From Tenggerimyces flavus (GTDB taxonomy: Bacteria > Actinomycetota > Actinomycetes > Propionibacteriales > Actinopolymorphaceae), in NCBI RefSeq assembly GCF_016907715.1, contig NZ_JAFBCM010000001.1:2046001-2110000 (forward strand): a DNA stretch of 64,000 nucleotides. Reading direction: 5' to 3'. Position numbers and translations under genes: made by a program. The notes under the pieces are model-generated. The model searched no databases. It saw only the letters and a program-made list of their open reading frames with translations, and was not told the DNA's origin. Positions within the stretch are counted from its first letter, which is position 1, and every line of letters starts with the position of its first letter. Positions 17,034-25,629 of this stretch are shown piece after piece.

Positions 17034-18265
17034 GGCAGCTCCACCGTCAACGTCGTCGGTCCACCCGAGGGCGAGACTAGCGAGAACGAGCCGTCGAACG
17101 CCTCCACACGACGGCGAATTCCGGCCAGCCCCGACCCCGCCGACTCCACCGCACCACCGTGCCCATCGTCCAAAACCGTGATCAGCATCCCCACGTCCGA
17201 GCTGTCCAACCGCACCGAAGCCTGCGAAGCGCCGCTGTGCTTGGCCACGTTCGTCAACGCCTCCGCGATCACGAAGTACGCGGCCGACTCCACCGCAGCC
17301 GGTGCCCGCGGGACCAGGCTCTCCTCGAGCGTGCACGGGATCGGGCAGCGTGCCACCAGCGCCGCGGCGGCTCCGTCCAACCCGCGCTCGGTCAGGATCG
17401 GCGGGTAGATGCTCCGCACCACCCCGCGCAGTTCCGCCAACGCGTCCGTCGCCGCGTCCTGCGCGCGCAGCACCATCGGCAACGCGTTCTCCGGGTCGCG
17501 GCGCAGCGCGCGTTCGGCGATGCCGAGCTGCATGACGACCGCGACGATCCGGTTCTGCGTACCGTCGTGCAGGTCGCGTTCGATCCGCCGCAGCTCGTTC
17601 CCGTGCGCCTCCAACGCCGCCGCCCGGGTCGCGGTCAGCTCCGCGACCCGCGCCGACAGCTGGGCTCCCTTCGCCGGCGACAGGAGGAGTTTCGCCAAGC
17701 GGGCGTGCCAATTCGCCAGCTTGGGAACGAGCACCAGAGCGAGAGCCAGGTACGCGAGCCCGATCGGGACCATCGCCAACGCGCGCGGCCACGAGGTGAT
17801 CGGGAAGAACGAGTCCGCCGGCTCGTTCGCCGGAAGCGCCCACCAGTAGAACGGGAGCGTCAGCGAGTTCAGCGCCCCGAGCAGCAGCCCGATGCCGACG
17901 ATCGACATCGCGAGCCCGACGGACAGGTGCGCGCCGATCCAGCCGAGGTCGCGTCGCGTCGCCGGATCGGCCAGGATCGTCCCCGCCCGCGTGACCAGCG
18001 ATCCCTCCACCGGCCGGTACGCCTCGTTGATCGGGGTCCCGAGGTACCTGCCCCATTTCACCCGGTCGCGCCGCATCAGCCGACGTACGAGACCCATCAC
18101 CGCCGGAAGCCCCAGCACGCCGAATCCCACGAACGAGGTCAGCAGGACGAACAGCGTGACCACGAACACGAACATGTAGCCGAACCCGCTGACGATCGAG
18201 CTCGCCAGGTAGCCGAGGGCGCGCAGCCACTCGCGGCGCGGCACGACCCATCGACGAAGATCCAC
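17021..18265 (-). CDS. Sensor histidine kinase, HisKA_3 type
   Basis: A 414-residue membrane sensor kinase. The GTG at 18265 has GGAG nine bases upstream. The N-terminal half has about four membrane helices (near 26-58, 112-135, 138-145 with little loop, 160-182). The dimerisation/phosphoacceptor region has RIERDLHDGTQNRI with His233. The HATPase_c domain (around 310-410) has EALTNVAKHS (N box) and DDGHGG and SGLAGIRRRV (G boxes). It is the partner of the overlapping NarL-type regulator and diverges from an FtsX-type ABC exporter, a layout typical of antimicrobial-peptide or envelope-stress sensing. Confidence 0.9.
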   Translation of the reverse strand: MDLRRWVVPRREWLRALGYLASSIVSGFGYMFVFVVTLFVLLTSFVGFGVLGLPAVMGLVRRLMRRDRVKWGRYLGTPINEAYRPVEGSLVTRAGTILADPATRRDLGWIGAHLSVGLAMSIVGIGLLLGALNSLTLPFYWWALPANEPADSFFPITSWPRALAMVPIGLAYLALALVLVPKLANWHARLAKLLLSPAKGAQLSARVAELTATRAAALEAHGNELRRIERDLHDGTQNRIVAVVMQLGIAERALRRDPENALPMVLRAQDAATDALAELRGVVRSIYPPILTERGLDGAAAALVARCPIPCTLEESLVPRAPAAVESAAYFVIAEALTNVAKHSGASQASVRLDSSDVGMLITVLDDGHGGAVESAGSGLAGIRRRVEAFDGSFSLVSPSGGPTTLTVELPCGS

Positions 18266-18374
18266 ACGCCCATTCTCCGCTAGCGCGGCGCGCGAGGCGG
18301 TACAGCTGCCTATACCTCCGATGGAGCGGCCGGCAGGATCGTTCACGCGGGCGGATCGGACGAGGCTTTCAGGC

Positions 18375-19136
18375 ATGGCGAACCTGATGAGCACGACCGA
18401 GCGGGCGACCGGCCTCGCGGTCCGGCTGGACGCGGTGACCAAGGTGTACGGAACGGGCGCGAGCGCGGTCACCGCACTCCGCGACGTCAGCATCGGCCTG
18501 CCGGTCGGCAGCTTCACCGCCGTGATGGGTCCGTCCGGATCGGGCAAGAGTACGTTCCTGCACTGCGCCGCCGGGCTCGACCGTCCGACGAACGGCGAGG
18601 TCTGGCTCGGCGACCAGCAGCTCGCCGGACTGCGCGAGGGCGCGCTCACCAAGATCCGCCGCGAACGGATCGGGTTCGTCTTCCAGGCTTACAACCTGTT
18701 GCAGGCGCTGACCGTCGAGCAGAACATCACGCTCCCGCTCCGACTAGCAAACGCACGCGTGGACCGAGTCTGGCTGGCGGAGGTCGCTGCCAACGTCGGG
18801 TTGACGGAGCATCTCGACCGGCGGCCGAGCCAGCTGTCCGGCGGCCAGCAGCAGCGAGTCGCGATCGCGCGGGCGCTCGTGACCCGCCCGAACGCCGTGT
18901 TCGCCGACGAACCGACCGGCGCGCTCGACACCAGAACCGCCCGGCAGATCCTGCAGCTATTGCGCGAGGTTGTCGACAGGCTTGGGCAAACGGTCCTGAT
19001 GGTGACCCACGATCCGGTCGCAGCCTCCTACGCCGACTCCGTGGTCTTCCTTGCCGACGGGCGTATCGCCGGCGAGGAACGCGCGCCGAGCGCTGAGCTC
19101 ATCGCCGAACGCCTGACGCATCTCGGGGAGTGGTAA
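18375..19136 (+). CDS. ABC transporter ATP-binding protein (MacB/LolD type)
   Basis: A 253-residue ATPase of the MacB/LolD class. Walker A is GPSGSGKST, the Q-loop is VFQAYNLL, the signature is LSGGQQQR, Walker B is VFADEPTGALD and the H-loop is MVTHDP. It starts at ATG 18375; an in-frame ATG at 18321 and another at 18387 are alternatives, none with a strong ribosome binding site. It is three bases from the FtsX-like permease, with which it forms an exporter or a mechanotransmission complex at the inner membrane. It is divergent from the histidine kinase gene. Confidence 0.92.
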   Translation: MANLMSTTERATGLAVRLDAVTKVYGTGASAVTALRDVSIGLPVGSFTAVMGPSGSGKSTFLHCAAGLDRPTNGEVWLGDQQLAGLREGALTKIRRERIGFVFQAYNLLQALTVEQNITLPLRLANARVDRVWLAEVAANVGLTEHLDRRPSQLSGGQQQRVAIARALVTRPNAVFADEPTGALDTRTARQILQLLREVVDRLGQTVLMVTHDPVAASYADSVVFLADGRIAGEERAPSAELIAERLTHLGEW

Positions 19137-19139
19137 CCG

Positions 19140-21680
19140 ATGTTCGATCTCGCCAAGCAGACGATCCGCGCTCGCAAGGGTGGCTTTGCCGCCACGTTCA
19201 TCGCCTTGTTCTGTGGTGCCGCGCTGGTGACGGCGTGCGGCATGCTCTTCGAGTCCGCCCTGCGCGGAGGGGTTCCGCCGGAACGGTACGTCGCCGCGAC
19301 CGTCGTGGTCGGCGCGAAGCAGAGCGTCCCGGTGCAGGAGGACGCTGACCGTTATCTCGCCGAGCGGGTGCCCCTGCCGGCGAGCCTGGTCGAGAAGGTC
19401 GACGAGGTCGCCGGCGTCGAACGGGCGATCGGCGACGTCAGCATCCCGATCACGATGGTGGCCGGAGGGAAGCTCGTTCCGGCCATCCGTCCGATCGTGG
19501 CTCACGGTCAGGACTCGTTGCCGCTCGGGCGGTATGGGCTGCAGGCCGGGACGAAGGCGCGAGCCTCCAACGAGGTGGTCCTCGACCTCGCGACGGCGAA
19601 GGCGGCGGGCGCGACCGTCGGCGACGTGGTCCAGCTCGCCGCCGGCTCGAAGCCGAAGTCGTACGAGGTCGTGGGCATCGCCGACCAGGTCGAGCAGGAG
19701 AACCGGCAGTCGAACGTTTGGCTCACCGACGCGACGGCTCGGCAGCTCACCGGTCGACCGACGCAGGTCGACGCGATCGGCGTTGTCGGAGCGTCGGGCA
19801 CGTCGCCCCGGGAGCTGGCGGAACGGATCGAACGCGCTCTCGGCGAGCAGGTCGTGACGTACACCGGGCATCGGCGCGGTGACGTGGAGTTCCTCGACGC
19901 GGGCCAGTCCCGTTCGGAACTCACGATGCTGGCCATCTCGTTCGCCGGCTCGGTGCCGATGATCGCGATGTTGGTGGTCGCGAGCACCCTGACGTTGGCG
20001 ATTCAGCAACGCCGTAGGGAGTTCGCGCTGCTGCGGGCGATCGGGGCGACGCCGCTCCAGGTGCGGCGGATGATCGCCTCCGAGCTGTGGCTGGTGTCGT
20101 TGCTCGCCGGGGTACTGGGGAGCGTTCCGGGGATCGCGGTGGGCTACCTGCTGCGGAACGGGTTCGCCGCGGGTGGGCTCATTCCGCCGGACTTCCAGGT
20201 GGCGTGGAGTCCGCTGCCCATGCTGGCCGCGGTGCTGATGATGGTCGTGACCGCGCAGCTCTCCGGCCTCATCGCAGGGCGGCGCCCGGCGCGGTTGCGG
20301 CCGGTCGACGCGTTCGGCGAGGCGGCGGTCGAGCCTCGTACGTTCAGTCGCAAGCGGCTCGTGATCGGGCTGGTACTCGGCTTCGTCGGCGTGGCCGCAT
20401 CCGCGCTGCCGCTGCTGATCAAGGGCGAGGCGGCGGCCGGTGGCGTGGGCAGCACGATCCTGCTGCTGGTCGTCGCGGTGATCGTGCTCGGGCCGAAGAT
20501 CGCGTCGGCGTCGACGAGCATGCTCGGACCCATCGTCCGGACGTTCTCTGGAGCGAGTGGATATTTGGCGTCAGTACAAGTTTCGACTAACTCTCGTCGA
20601 TTGGGTGCGTCGATCACCCCACTGGTGTTGGCGATCTCGTTCGTCTCGGTGCAGATCTTCATGCAGACCACCACCGCCGCGGCAGCGGTCGCTCAGGCAC
20701 GAGAGGGAACGGTGGCGGACTTCGTGGTCAGCGGTGCTGCCGACCTTTCGCCGGACGTGGTCTCGTCGGTGCGAGAGGTTGAGGGCGTGCGTGCGGTGAC
20801 GCCTATGGTCACGACGCAGGTGATTGCGAAGTACGACTTCGCCGACAGCGTGGAGATCCAGCCGTTCGGCGCGCAGGGAGTCGACCCCCGGCAGCTGTCG
20901 GACACGCTCGACCTGTCGGTGACGTCCGGGCGGCTGTCCGCCCTGGGCGAAGGCACGGTGGCGCTGAGCGAGTGGGCAGCCGGGACGCTCGGTGCCAGTA
21001 TCGGCGACAAGCTGGACCTGACGCTGGGCGACGGTACACCGTTCGCGCCGCGAGTAGTGGCGATCTATCAACGGGGTTTGGGGTTCGGCGACTTCACGAT
21101 GGCTCGCGACGCCGTCCTCCCGCATGTCACGTCGGGGCGTGACTCGGCCGTCCTGGTTCGCGTGACGCCGGGGGCTTCTCGTACAACTGTTGGCGCGGCG
21201 CTCGGCGAGTTGGCCTCGACGTACCCGGGCCTTGCCGTCGCGGATCAGGAAGCCCTGCAGGCGAATCTGCAGCAGAACCTGAAGGCGCAGTCGTGGGGCA
21301 ACCTGCTCGGCACCGCGGTGGTCCTCGGGTACCTGGCGATCGCGATCGCGAACACGTTGGTGCTGGCGACCGCCGACCGGGCGCGCGAGTTCGCACTGCT
21401 GCGGCTCGTCGGCGCGTCGCGGCGCCAGGTGGCGCGGATGATCCGGACGGAGGCGTCCGTGGTGGTGCTGATCGCAGTGGTGGTCGGCTCGTTGATCACG
21501 GTGCCGCCGCTGGTCGGGATCTCGCTGGCGACGACCGGGTCGCCGATCCCGTACGTCCCGCCGCTCGGCTATGCGGCCATCGTCCTCGCGGCTGTCGTCT
21601 TCGGCCTGATGTCGATGACGATCCCCGCTCGCCTCGCCCTACGGACCCGCCCCGTCGACGCCGTCACCGCGGAGGCGTAG
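19140..21680 (+). CDS. ABC transporter permease, FtsX/MacB-like (two FtsX domains)
   Basis: An 846-residue membrane protein with a first helix at residues 17-40 and extracytoplasmic domains before each of two FtsX cores. FtsX core 1 is around residues 265-400 (RRREFALLRAIGATPLQVRRMI) and core 2 around 720-840 (RAREFALLRLVGASRRQVARMI). An intervening helix near 425-470 separates them. The duplicated FtsX design matches bacitracin/antimicrobial-peptide exporters and lipoprotein-type transporters of actinobacteria. It is encoded directly after its ATPase. The substrate is unknown. R1 repeat copy B starts shortly after its stop. Confidence 0.9.
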   Translation: MFDLAKQTIRARKGGFAATFIALFCGAALVTACGMLFESALRGGVPPERYVAATVVVGAKQSVPVQEDADRYLAERVPLPASLVEKVDEVAGVERAIGDVSIPITMVAGGKLVPAIRPIVAHGQDSLPLGRYGLQAGTKARASNEVVLDLATAKAAGATVGDVVQLAAGSKPKSYEVVGIADQVEQENRQSNVWLTDATARQLTGRPTQVDAIGVVGASGTSPRELAERIERALGEQVVTYTGHRRGDVEFLDAGQSRSELTMLAISFAGSVPMIAMLVVASTLTLAIQQRRREFALLRAIGATPLQVRRMIASELWLVSLLAGVLGSVPGIAVGYLLRNGFAAGGLIPPDFQVAWSPLPMLAAVLMMVVTAQLSGLIAGRRPARLRPVDAFGEAAVEPRTFSRKRLVIGLVLGFVGVAASALPLLIKGEAAAGGVGSTILLLVVAVIVLGPKIASASTSMLGPIVRTFSGASGYLASVQVSTNSRRLGASITPLVLAISFVSVQIFMQTTTAAAAVAQAREGTVADFVVSGAADLSPDVVSSVREVEGVRAVTPMVTTQVIAKYDFADSVEIQPFGAQGVDPRQLSDTLDLSVTSGRLSALGEGTVALSEWAAGTLGASIGDKLDLTLGDGTPFAPRVVAIYQRGLGFGDFTMARDAVLPHVTSGRDSAVLVRVTPGASRTTVGAALGELASTYPGLAVADQEALQANLQQNLKAQSWGNLLGTAVVLGYLAIAIANTLVLATADRAREFALLRLVGASRRQVARMIRTEASVVVLIAVVVGSLITVPPLVGISLATTGSPIPYVPPLGYAAIVLAAVVFGLMSMTIPARLALRTRPVDAVTAEA

Positions 21681-21769
21681 GTGCCAGGTTTCCTTCCACA
21701 GAAGCCGAATTGGCGAGGTTGTCCACAGATCCGCGCTGGCGTCTCCGTTAGCGGTGGGGAAGGCGAATC

Positions 21770-21933
21770 CTGGAGTCAGTCGCATTTTCAGCGGCAGGCC
21801 TTGGGGCGCTCCAGCCAGCCGCCGGCTCGGCCCTGCCCGGAAGGCAGTCTGGTCGCCCGATGCGAGCCCGGTGGGTACAGGTGGGGGACAGGCCTCTCGC
21901 CCGGCGGAGCGACTGTTGGGGACAGCCCGCCCC
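21770..21933. repeat. Long repeat R1, copy B
   Basis: This is the second copy of the 164-base R1 core found at 15668, in the same orientation. It is preceded, as there, by CTTCCACAG and TCCACAGATC blocks (from about 21691). Here it follows the FtsX permease on the plus strand; copy A lies upstream of a minus-strand gene, so the two copies do not share one position relative to genes. Confidence 0.85.
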
Positions 21934-22153
21934 CTGGGCGGGGTGCGGGTGCGTGAGATGGGTCTGATGGATTGATCATCAGATGAATCGAGTGAGCGCG
22001 AGATGAACCGCGTCGCTGGCGAGGAGGTGGGCGAGGAGGTGGCGCCTCCATTGCAGGAGGATCCGAGGGCGCGCCAGCGGATGGGGCAAGAGGCTGTTGG
22101 TGGCCAAGAGTGAGCGGACTGGTGCGTAGCGTGAGCCACGTAGGCTCGGGGGT
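21934..22153. other. Intergenic stretch upstream of the HAD-LarE gene
   Basis: About 220 bases without a convincing gene. It contains a small hairpin (TCTGATG at 21963-21969 with CATCAGA at 21977-21983). At its end TAGGCT (22141-22146) sits seven bases before the GTG start of the fusion gene and looks like a -10 element of a leaderless transcript. Confidence 0.45.
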
Positions 22154-23593
22154 GTGGCTGCTGAGCTTGTCGTCGGGTTCGACCTGGACATGACGTTGAT
22201 CGACTCCCGCCCCGGTATAGCCGCGGTGTGGGAGGCGGTCTCGCAGGAGACCGGTGTGTTCATCGACAGCCAGCTCGTCGTCTCCCGCCTCGGTCCACCC
22301 CTCGCCGTCGAGGCCGCGCACTGGTTTCCGGAGCACGAGATCCCGGACGTCGTCGCGCGGTACCGGGCCCTCTACCCCGACCACGCGATCGACAAGGTCG
22401 CGCTGATCCCCGGTGCGCAGGAGGCGTTCGAGGCCGTACGCAAGCACGGCGGGAAGGTCATCGTCGTCACGGCCAAGAACGAACCGCACGCTCGCAGGCA
22501 CCTCGAGCACCTCGGCCTGCACGCGGACGAGGTCGTCGGCGACGCCTGGGCCGAGCAGAAGGGCGAAGCCCTCAAGGCGCGCAACGCCAGCATCTTCGTC
22601 GGCGACCACCTCGGTGACATCGTCGGAGCGAAGACGGCCCACGCGATCTCCGTCGCTGTCCCCAGCGGCCCCATCGGCATGGACGAGCTCCGCGCCGCCG
22701 GCGCCGACGTCGTGCTCGCGGACCTGGCCGACTTCCCGTTCTGGCTGGACGAACACATCCTCACCAGCAGGCTGGAAGCCCTCGAGAAGAGCCTGCAGGA
22801 CGCCGGCTCGGTCCTCGTCGCCTTCTCCGGCGGGGCCGACTCCGCGTTCCTGCTCGCCGCGGCCGTACGAGCGCTCGGAAACGAAAGAGTCGCCGCCGCC
22901 ACCGCGATCTCCGCCAGCCTGGCCGAGGCCGAGCTGGCCCCCGCCAAGCAGTTCGCCGAGGACCTCGGCGTCCAGCACTTCACGCCCGACACCGACGAAA
23001 TGTCGAGCGAGGGCTACCGCGCGAACGCCGGCGACCGTTGCTACTTCTGCAAGGCCGAGCTGCTGGACACCTTGGGGCCGCTGGCCACGCAGCTCGGCCT
23101 CGCGTACGTCGCGACCGGGACCAACGCCGACGACGCAAGAGCTGGGTTCCGGCCGGGCATCCGCGCGGCGCACGAGCGCGGGGCGACCACGCCACTCAAG
23201 GACGCCGGCCTCACCAAGCAGCAGATCCGCGAAGCCTCGAGGCGATGGGGCCTCGCCACCTGGGACAAGCCCGCCGCGGCCTGCCTGTCCAGCCGCATCG
23301 CGTACGGCCTGCAGATCACGCCCGCGCGCCTCGCCCGCGTCGACCAGGCCGAAGCCGCACTCCGCGCCGCCCTGCACGACGAGGGCGTCCACGTCACCAA
23401 CCTGCGCGTCCGCGACGTCGGCGACACCGCTCGGGTCGAGATCGACAAGGAGCTCGTCGAGCGCGTGACCGAATCGGACACTGTCCTCGAAGCGGTCCTC
23501 GCGGCAGGGTTCGACACCGTTGAGGTCGATCCGCGCGGGTTCCGGTCGGGTTCGATGAACGAGATGCTGACCGATCCAGAACGTTATCGGTAG
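22154..23593 (+). CDS. larE: HAD phosphatase-LarE fusion (ATP-dependent sacrificial sulfur transferase)
   Basis: A 479-residue two-domain cytosolic protein. Residues 1-205 are a HAD-superfamily hydrolase with motif I GFDLDMTLIDSR (Asp10, Asp12), motif II VVTAKN and motif IV VGDHLGDI. Residues 206-479 are LarE, which adenylates and sulfurates the pyridinium dicarboxylate precursor of the nickel-pincer nucleotide. The PP-loop is SGGADS (225-230). Cys296 and Cys299 (RCYFCK) and Cys377 (AACLSS) match the three-cysteine LarE type thought to bind a 4Fe-4S cluster. No larA, larB or larC is nearby. The fusion is unusual; the HAD part may act on a nucleotide intermediate (inference). Confidence 0.85.
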   Translation: MAAELVVGFDLDMTLIDSRPGIAAVWEAVSQETGVFIDSQLVVSRLGPPLAVEAAHWFPEHEIPDVVARYRALYPDHAIDKVALIPGAQEAFEAVRKHGGKVIVVTAKNEPHARRHLEHLGLHADEVVGDAWAEQKGEALKARNASIFVGDHLGDIVGAKTAHAISVAVPSGPIGMDELRAAGADVVLADLADFPFWLDEHILTSRLEALEKSLQDAGSVLVAFSGGADSAFLLAAAVRALGNERVAAATAISASLAEAELAPAKQFAEDLGVQHFTPDTDEMSSEGYRANAGDRCYFCKAELLDTLGPLATQLGLAYVATGTNADDARAGFRPGIRAAHERGATTPLKDAGLTKQQIREASRRWGLATWDKPAAACLSSRIAYGLQITPARLARVDQAEAALRAALHDEGVHVTNLRVRDVGDTARVEIDKELVERVTESDTVLEAVLAAGFDTVEVDPRGFRSGSMNEMLTDPERYR

Positions 23594-23678
23594 AGGTCCA
23601 GCGCCCGGACGTCTAGGCTGGGAACGGCCCCCGTCCTCGGGGGTCGCATTGCGTCAGGTTCGATCGAGCGAGGTTTCT

Positions 23679-24062
23679 GTGCCGGCAGGCAAGGTCAAGT
23701 GGTACGACACGGACAAGGGTTTCGGCTTCCTCACCAAGGATGAGGGAGGCGACGTCTACGTTCGGGCTGCCGCGTTGCCGGCGGGAGTGACTGCGCTGAA
23801 GGCCGGTCAGCGCGTGGAGTTCGGCATCGTCGCGGGCCGCAAGGGCGACCAGGCCTTGTCGGTGCGAGTGCTGGACGCGCCCCCGAGCGTGGCCAAGGCG
23901 ATGCGGAAGACGCCGGACGAGATGATCGTGATCGTCGAGGACCTGATCAAGCTTCTTGACGACCTGGAGTCGACGTACCGGCGGAACCGCCATCCGGAGA
24001 GCCGGACGGGGAAGCAGGTGTCGACGGTCCTGCGGGCTTTGGCGAACGAACTCGAGTCCTAG
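23679..24062 (+). CDS. Cold-shock domain protein with C-terminal extension
   Basis: A 127-residue RNA/ssDNA-binding protein. The GTG at 23679 follows GAGCGAGG. Residues 1-65 form the cold-shock OB fold, with KWYDTDKGFGFL (RNP1) and VYVRAAAL in place of the usual VFVHFS (RNP2). A helical extension of about 60 residues follows, as in actinobacterial CspB-like proteins that adjoin DUF3027 genes. A TAGGCT -10-like box (23614-23619) and a CCCCCG/CGGGGG hairpin (23628-23643) lie in the leader. Its last 116 bases overlap the end of the convergent MFS gene on the other strand. Confidence 0.88.
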   Translation: MPAGKVKWYDTDKGFGFLTKDEGGDVYVRAAALPAGVTALKAGQRVEFGIVAGRKGDQALSVRVLDAPPSVAKAMRKTPDEMIVIVEDLIKLLDDLESTYRRNRHPESRTGKQVSTVLRALANELES

Positions 24063-25536
24063 GTCTCACGACCCACACCAGCGCGCCGAGCAGGACCGCG
24101 GCGAACAGGCCGAGACCGAGCTGGGGGATCAGCGGGAGCACGATCCCGATGCCGCCGCCGATGACCCAGGCCAGCTGGAGCAGGGTTTCCGACCGCGCGA
24201 AAACGCTGGTGCGTACGTGCTCCGGTACGTCCCGTTGGATCAACGCGTCCAGCGACAGCTTGCCCATCTGCTGCGCGAGCCCGGCCGCCAACGCCACCAG
24301 CGCGATCGTGATCAGGCCGTAGAACGCGGCCGCGAGTACGGCGAGCCCGCAAGTGGCGGCGAGCAACGCACGGACGACGACCTCGGGGCTGCGCGCTCGC
24401 GTCAACGCACCAGCCGTCGTTCCTGCCAGCGCGCCGATGCCGGCCGCACCCGCGACCACGCCGACCTGCAGCGCGGTCGGGATCGTCGACAGCGGGTGCT
24501 CGCGCAGCAGGAACGCCATGAACATGATCAGGAAACCGGCGAACGCGCGGAACGCCGCGTTCGCACGCAGCGCGAGCACGACCGACGTCGGAACCCCGCG
24601 CAACGTCCGGCCGATGTCGGCGACGCCGACGCCCTCCTCGCCCTCGGAGGAGTCGACCCGGGCGGGCAGCCGGATCGCGAGCACGGTGCCGATGATGAAC
24701 ACCACGAAGCCGAAGCGCAGCGCCCAGTCCGGCCCGACCGCGGACAGTGCGGCGGCGATGCCGGCGCCGATGCCGGTGCCGATCGTGCCGGCGAGGGAGA
24801 TCCGCGAGTTCGCCGTGACGAGCTCGACCTGATCGGGGAGTAATCGGGGTAACGCGGCCGCGCGTGTCACGCCGTACGCCTTCGACCCGACCAGGCAGCC
24901 CAGCGCGAGCGCGTACATGTACGGCTCTTCGGTGATCACCGCGCCCGCGAGCACCCAGCAGAAGAAGCCACGCGCCGCCATCGTGGAGCCGATCGCCCAG
25001 CGCCGGCCGCGGCGGAACCGGTCGAGGAACGGGCCGATCAGCGGCGCGACGATCGCGAACGGCGCCATCGTGATCAGCAGGTAGAGCGCGACCCGGCCGC
25101 GGGCCTCGGCCGACGGAACGGTGAAGAACAGCGTGCCGGCGAGCCCAACCATCACGCACGCGTCGCCGGCCATGTTGACCGCGTGCATCTCGATCAGCTT
25201 CGCGAGGCCGGTCTCGCCCATGCCCTGGGCGTGGGTGACCTTGCGGACCATGCGGGCGGTGCCCTTGGCCGCTCCGGTCGAGGCGCCGGCGATCCTGCTG
25301 CCGGCGGTCTTCATCGCCCGGGTCGCGTTGCCGAAGCGGCCGGTGGTCCCGTTCGACTCGGCTGCCTCCTCCTCCGCCTTGGGCTGCTCAGGCGGCTGCT
25401 TGGGCGGCGGTGGCAGCTCGCGCGGCGGCTGGGGAGGAGGCGTGGGTGGCGCACTTCCGCCCGCCCGCCGGGCGGCTCTGCGGCCGGGCGGACCCAGAGG
25501 CTGGCCGTGTCTGCGCGGCTCGCTGCTGGGTTCCAC
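23947..25536 (-). CDS. MFS transporter with Pro-rich N-terminal extension
   Basis: A 529-residue major facilitator. The first 105 residues are cytosolic, Pro/Ala/Arg-rich, then 12 helices follow from about residue 120 to 485 (LIGPFLDRFRRGRRWAIG resembles the loop 2-3 motif). The start is a GTG at 25536 with AAGG directly before it, so a start further inside is possible. The C-terminal 39 residues after VWVVRPR are Ser/Pro/Gly-rich and are read antisense through the cold-shock gene. Homologues sit beside DUF3027 in many actinobacteria. Substrate is unknown. Confidence 0.8.
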   Translation of the reverse strand: MEPSSEPRRHGQPLGPPGRRAARRAGGSAPPTPPPQPPRELPPPPKQPPEQPKAEEEAAESNGTTGRFGNATRAMKTAGSRIAGASTGAAKGTARMVRKVTHAQGMGETGLAKLIEMHAVNMAGDACVMVGLAGTLFFTVPSAEARGRVALYLLITMAPFAIVAPLIGPFLDRFRRGRRWAIGSTMAARGFFCWVLAGAVITEEPYMYALALGCLVGSKAYGVTRAAALPRLLPDQVELVTANSRISLAGTIGTGIGAGIAAALSAVGPDWALRFGFVVFIIGTVLAIRLPARVDSSEGEEGVGVADIGRTLRGVPTSVVLALRANAAFRAFAGFLIMFMAFLLREHPLSTIPTALQVGVVAGAAGIGALAGTTAGALTRARSPEVVVRALLAATCGLAVLAAAFYGLITIALVALAAGLAQQMGKLSLDALIQRDVPEHVRTSVFARSETLLQLAWVIGGGIGIVLPLIPQLGLGLFAAVLLGALVWVVRPRTRVRSPKPAGPSTPASPSGSPDGGSAGTSTPGRQEA

Positions 25537-25629
25537 CCTTCAATCCTGCCTACTGTGCGGCCCGCTGTCTTCAGGGAGGTCCCCCGTTGCTGTCACGTGT
25601 CTTGCGGACGCGTGACAGAATCACTCCCC

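Noticed and set aside
21719-21727. TTGTCCACA, a match to the actinobacterial DnaA box (also at 11786-11794)
   Set aside because: Only isolated copies are seen, without a cluster, dnaA or dnaN nearby. Chance or repeat-associated occurrence is more likely than an origin.
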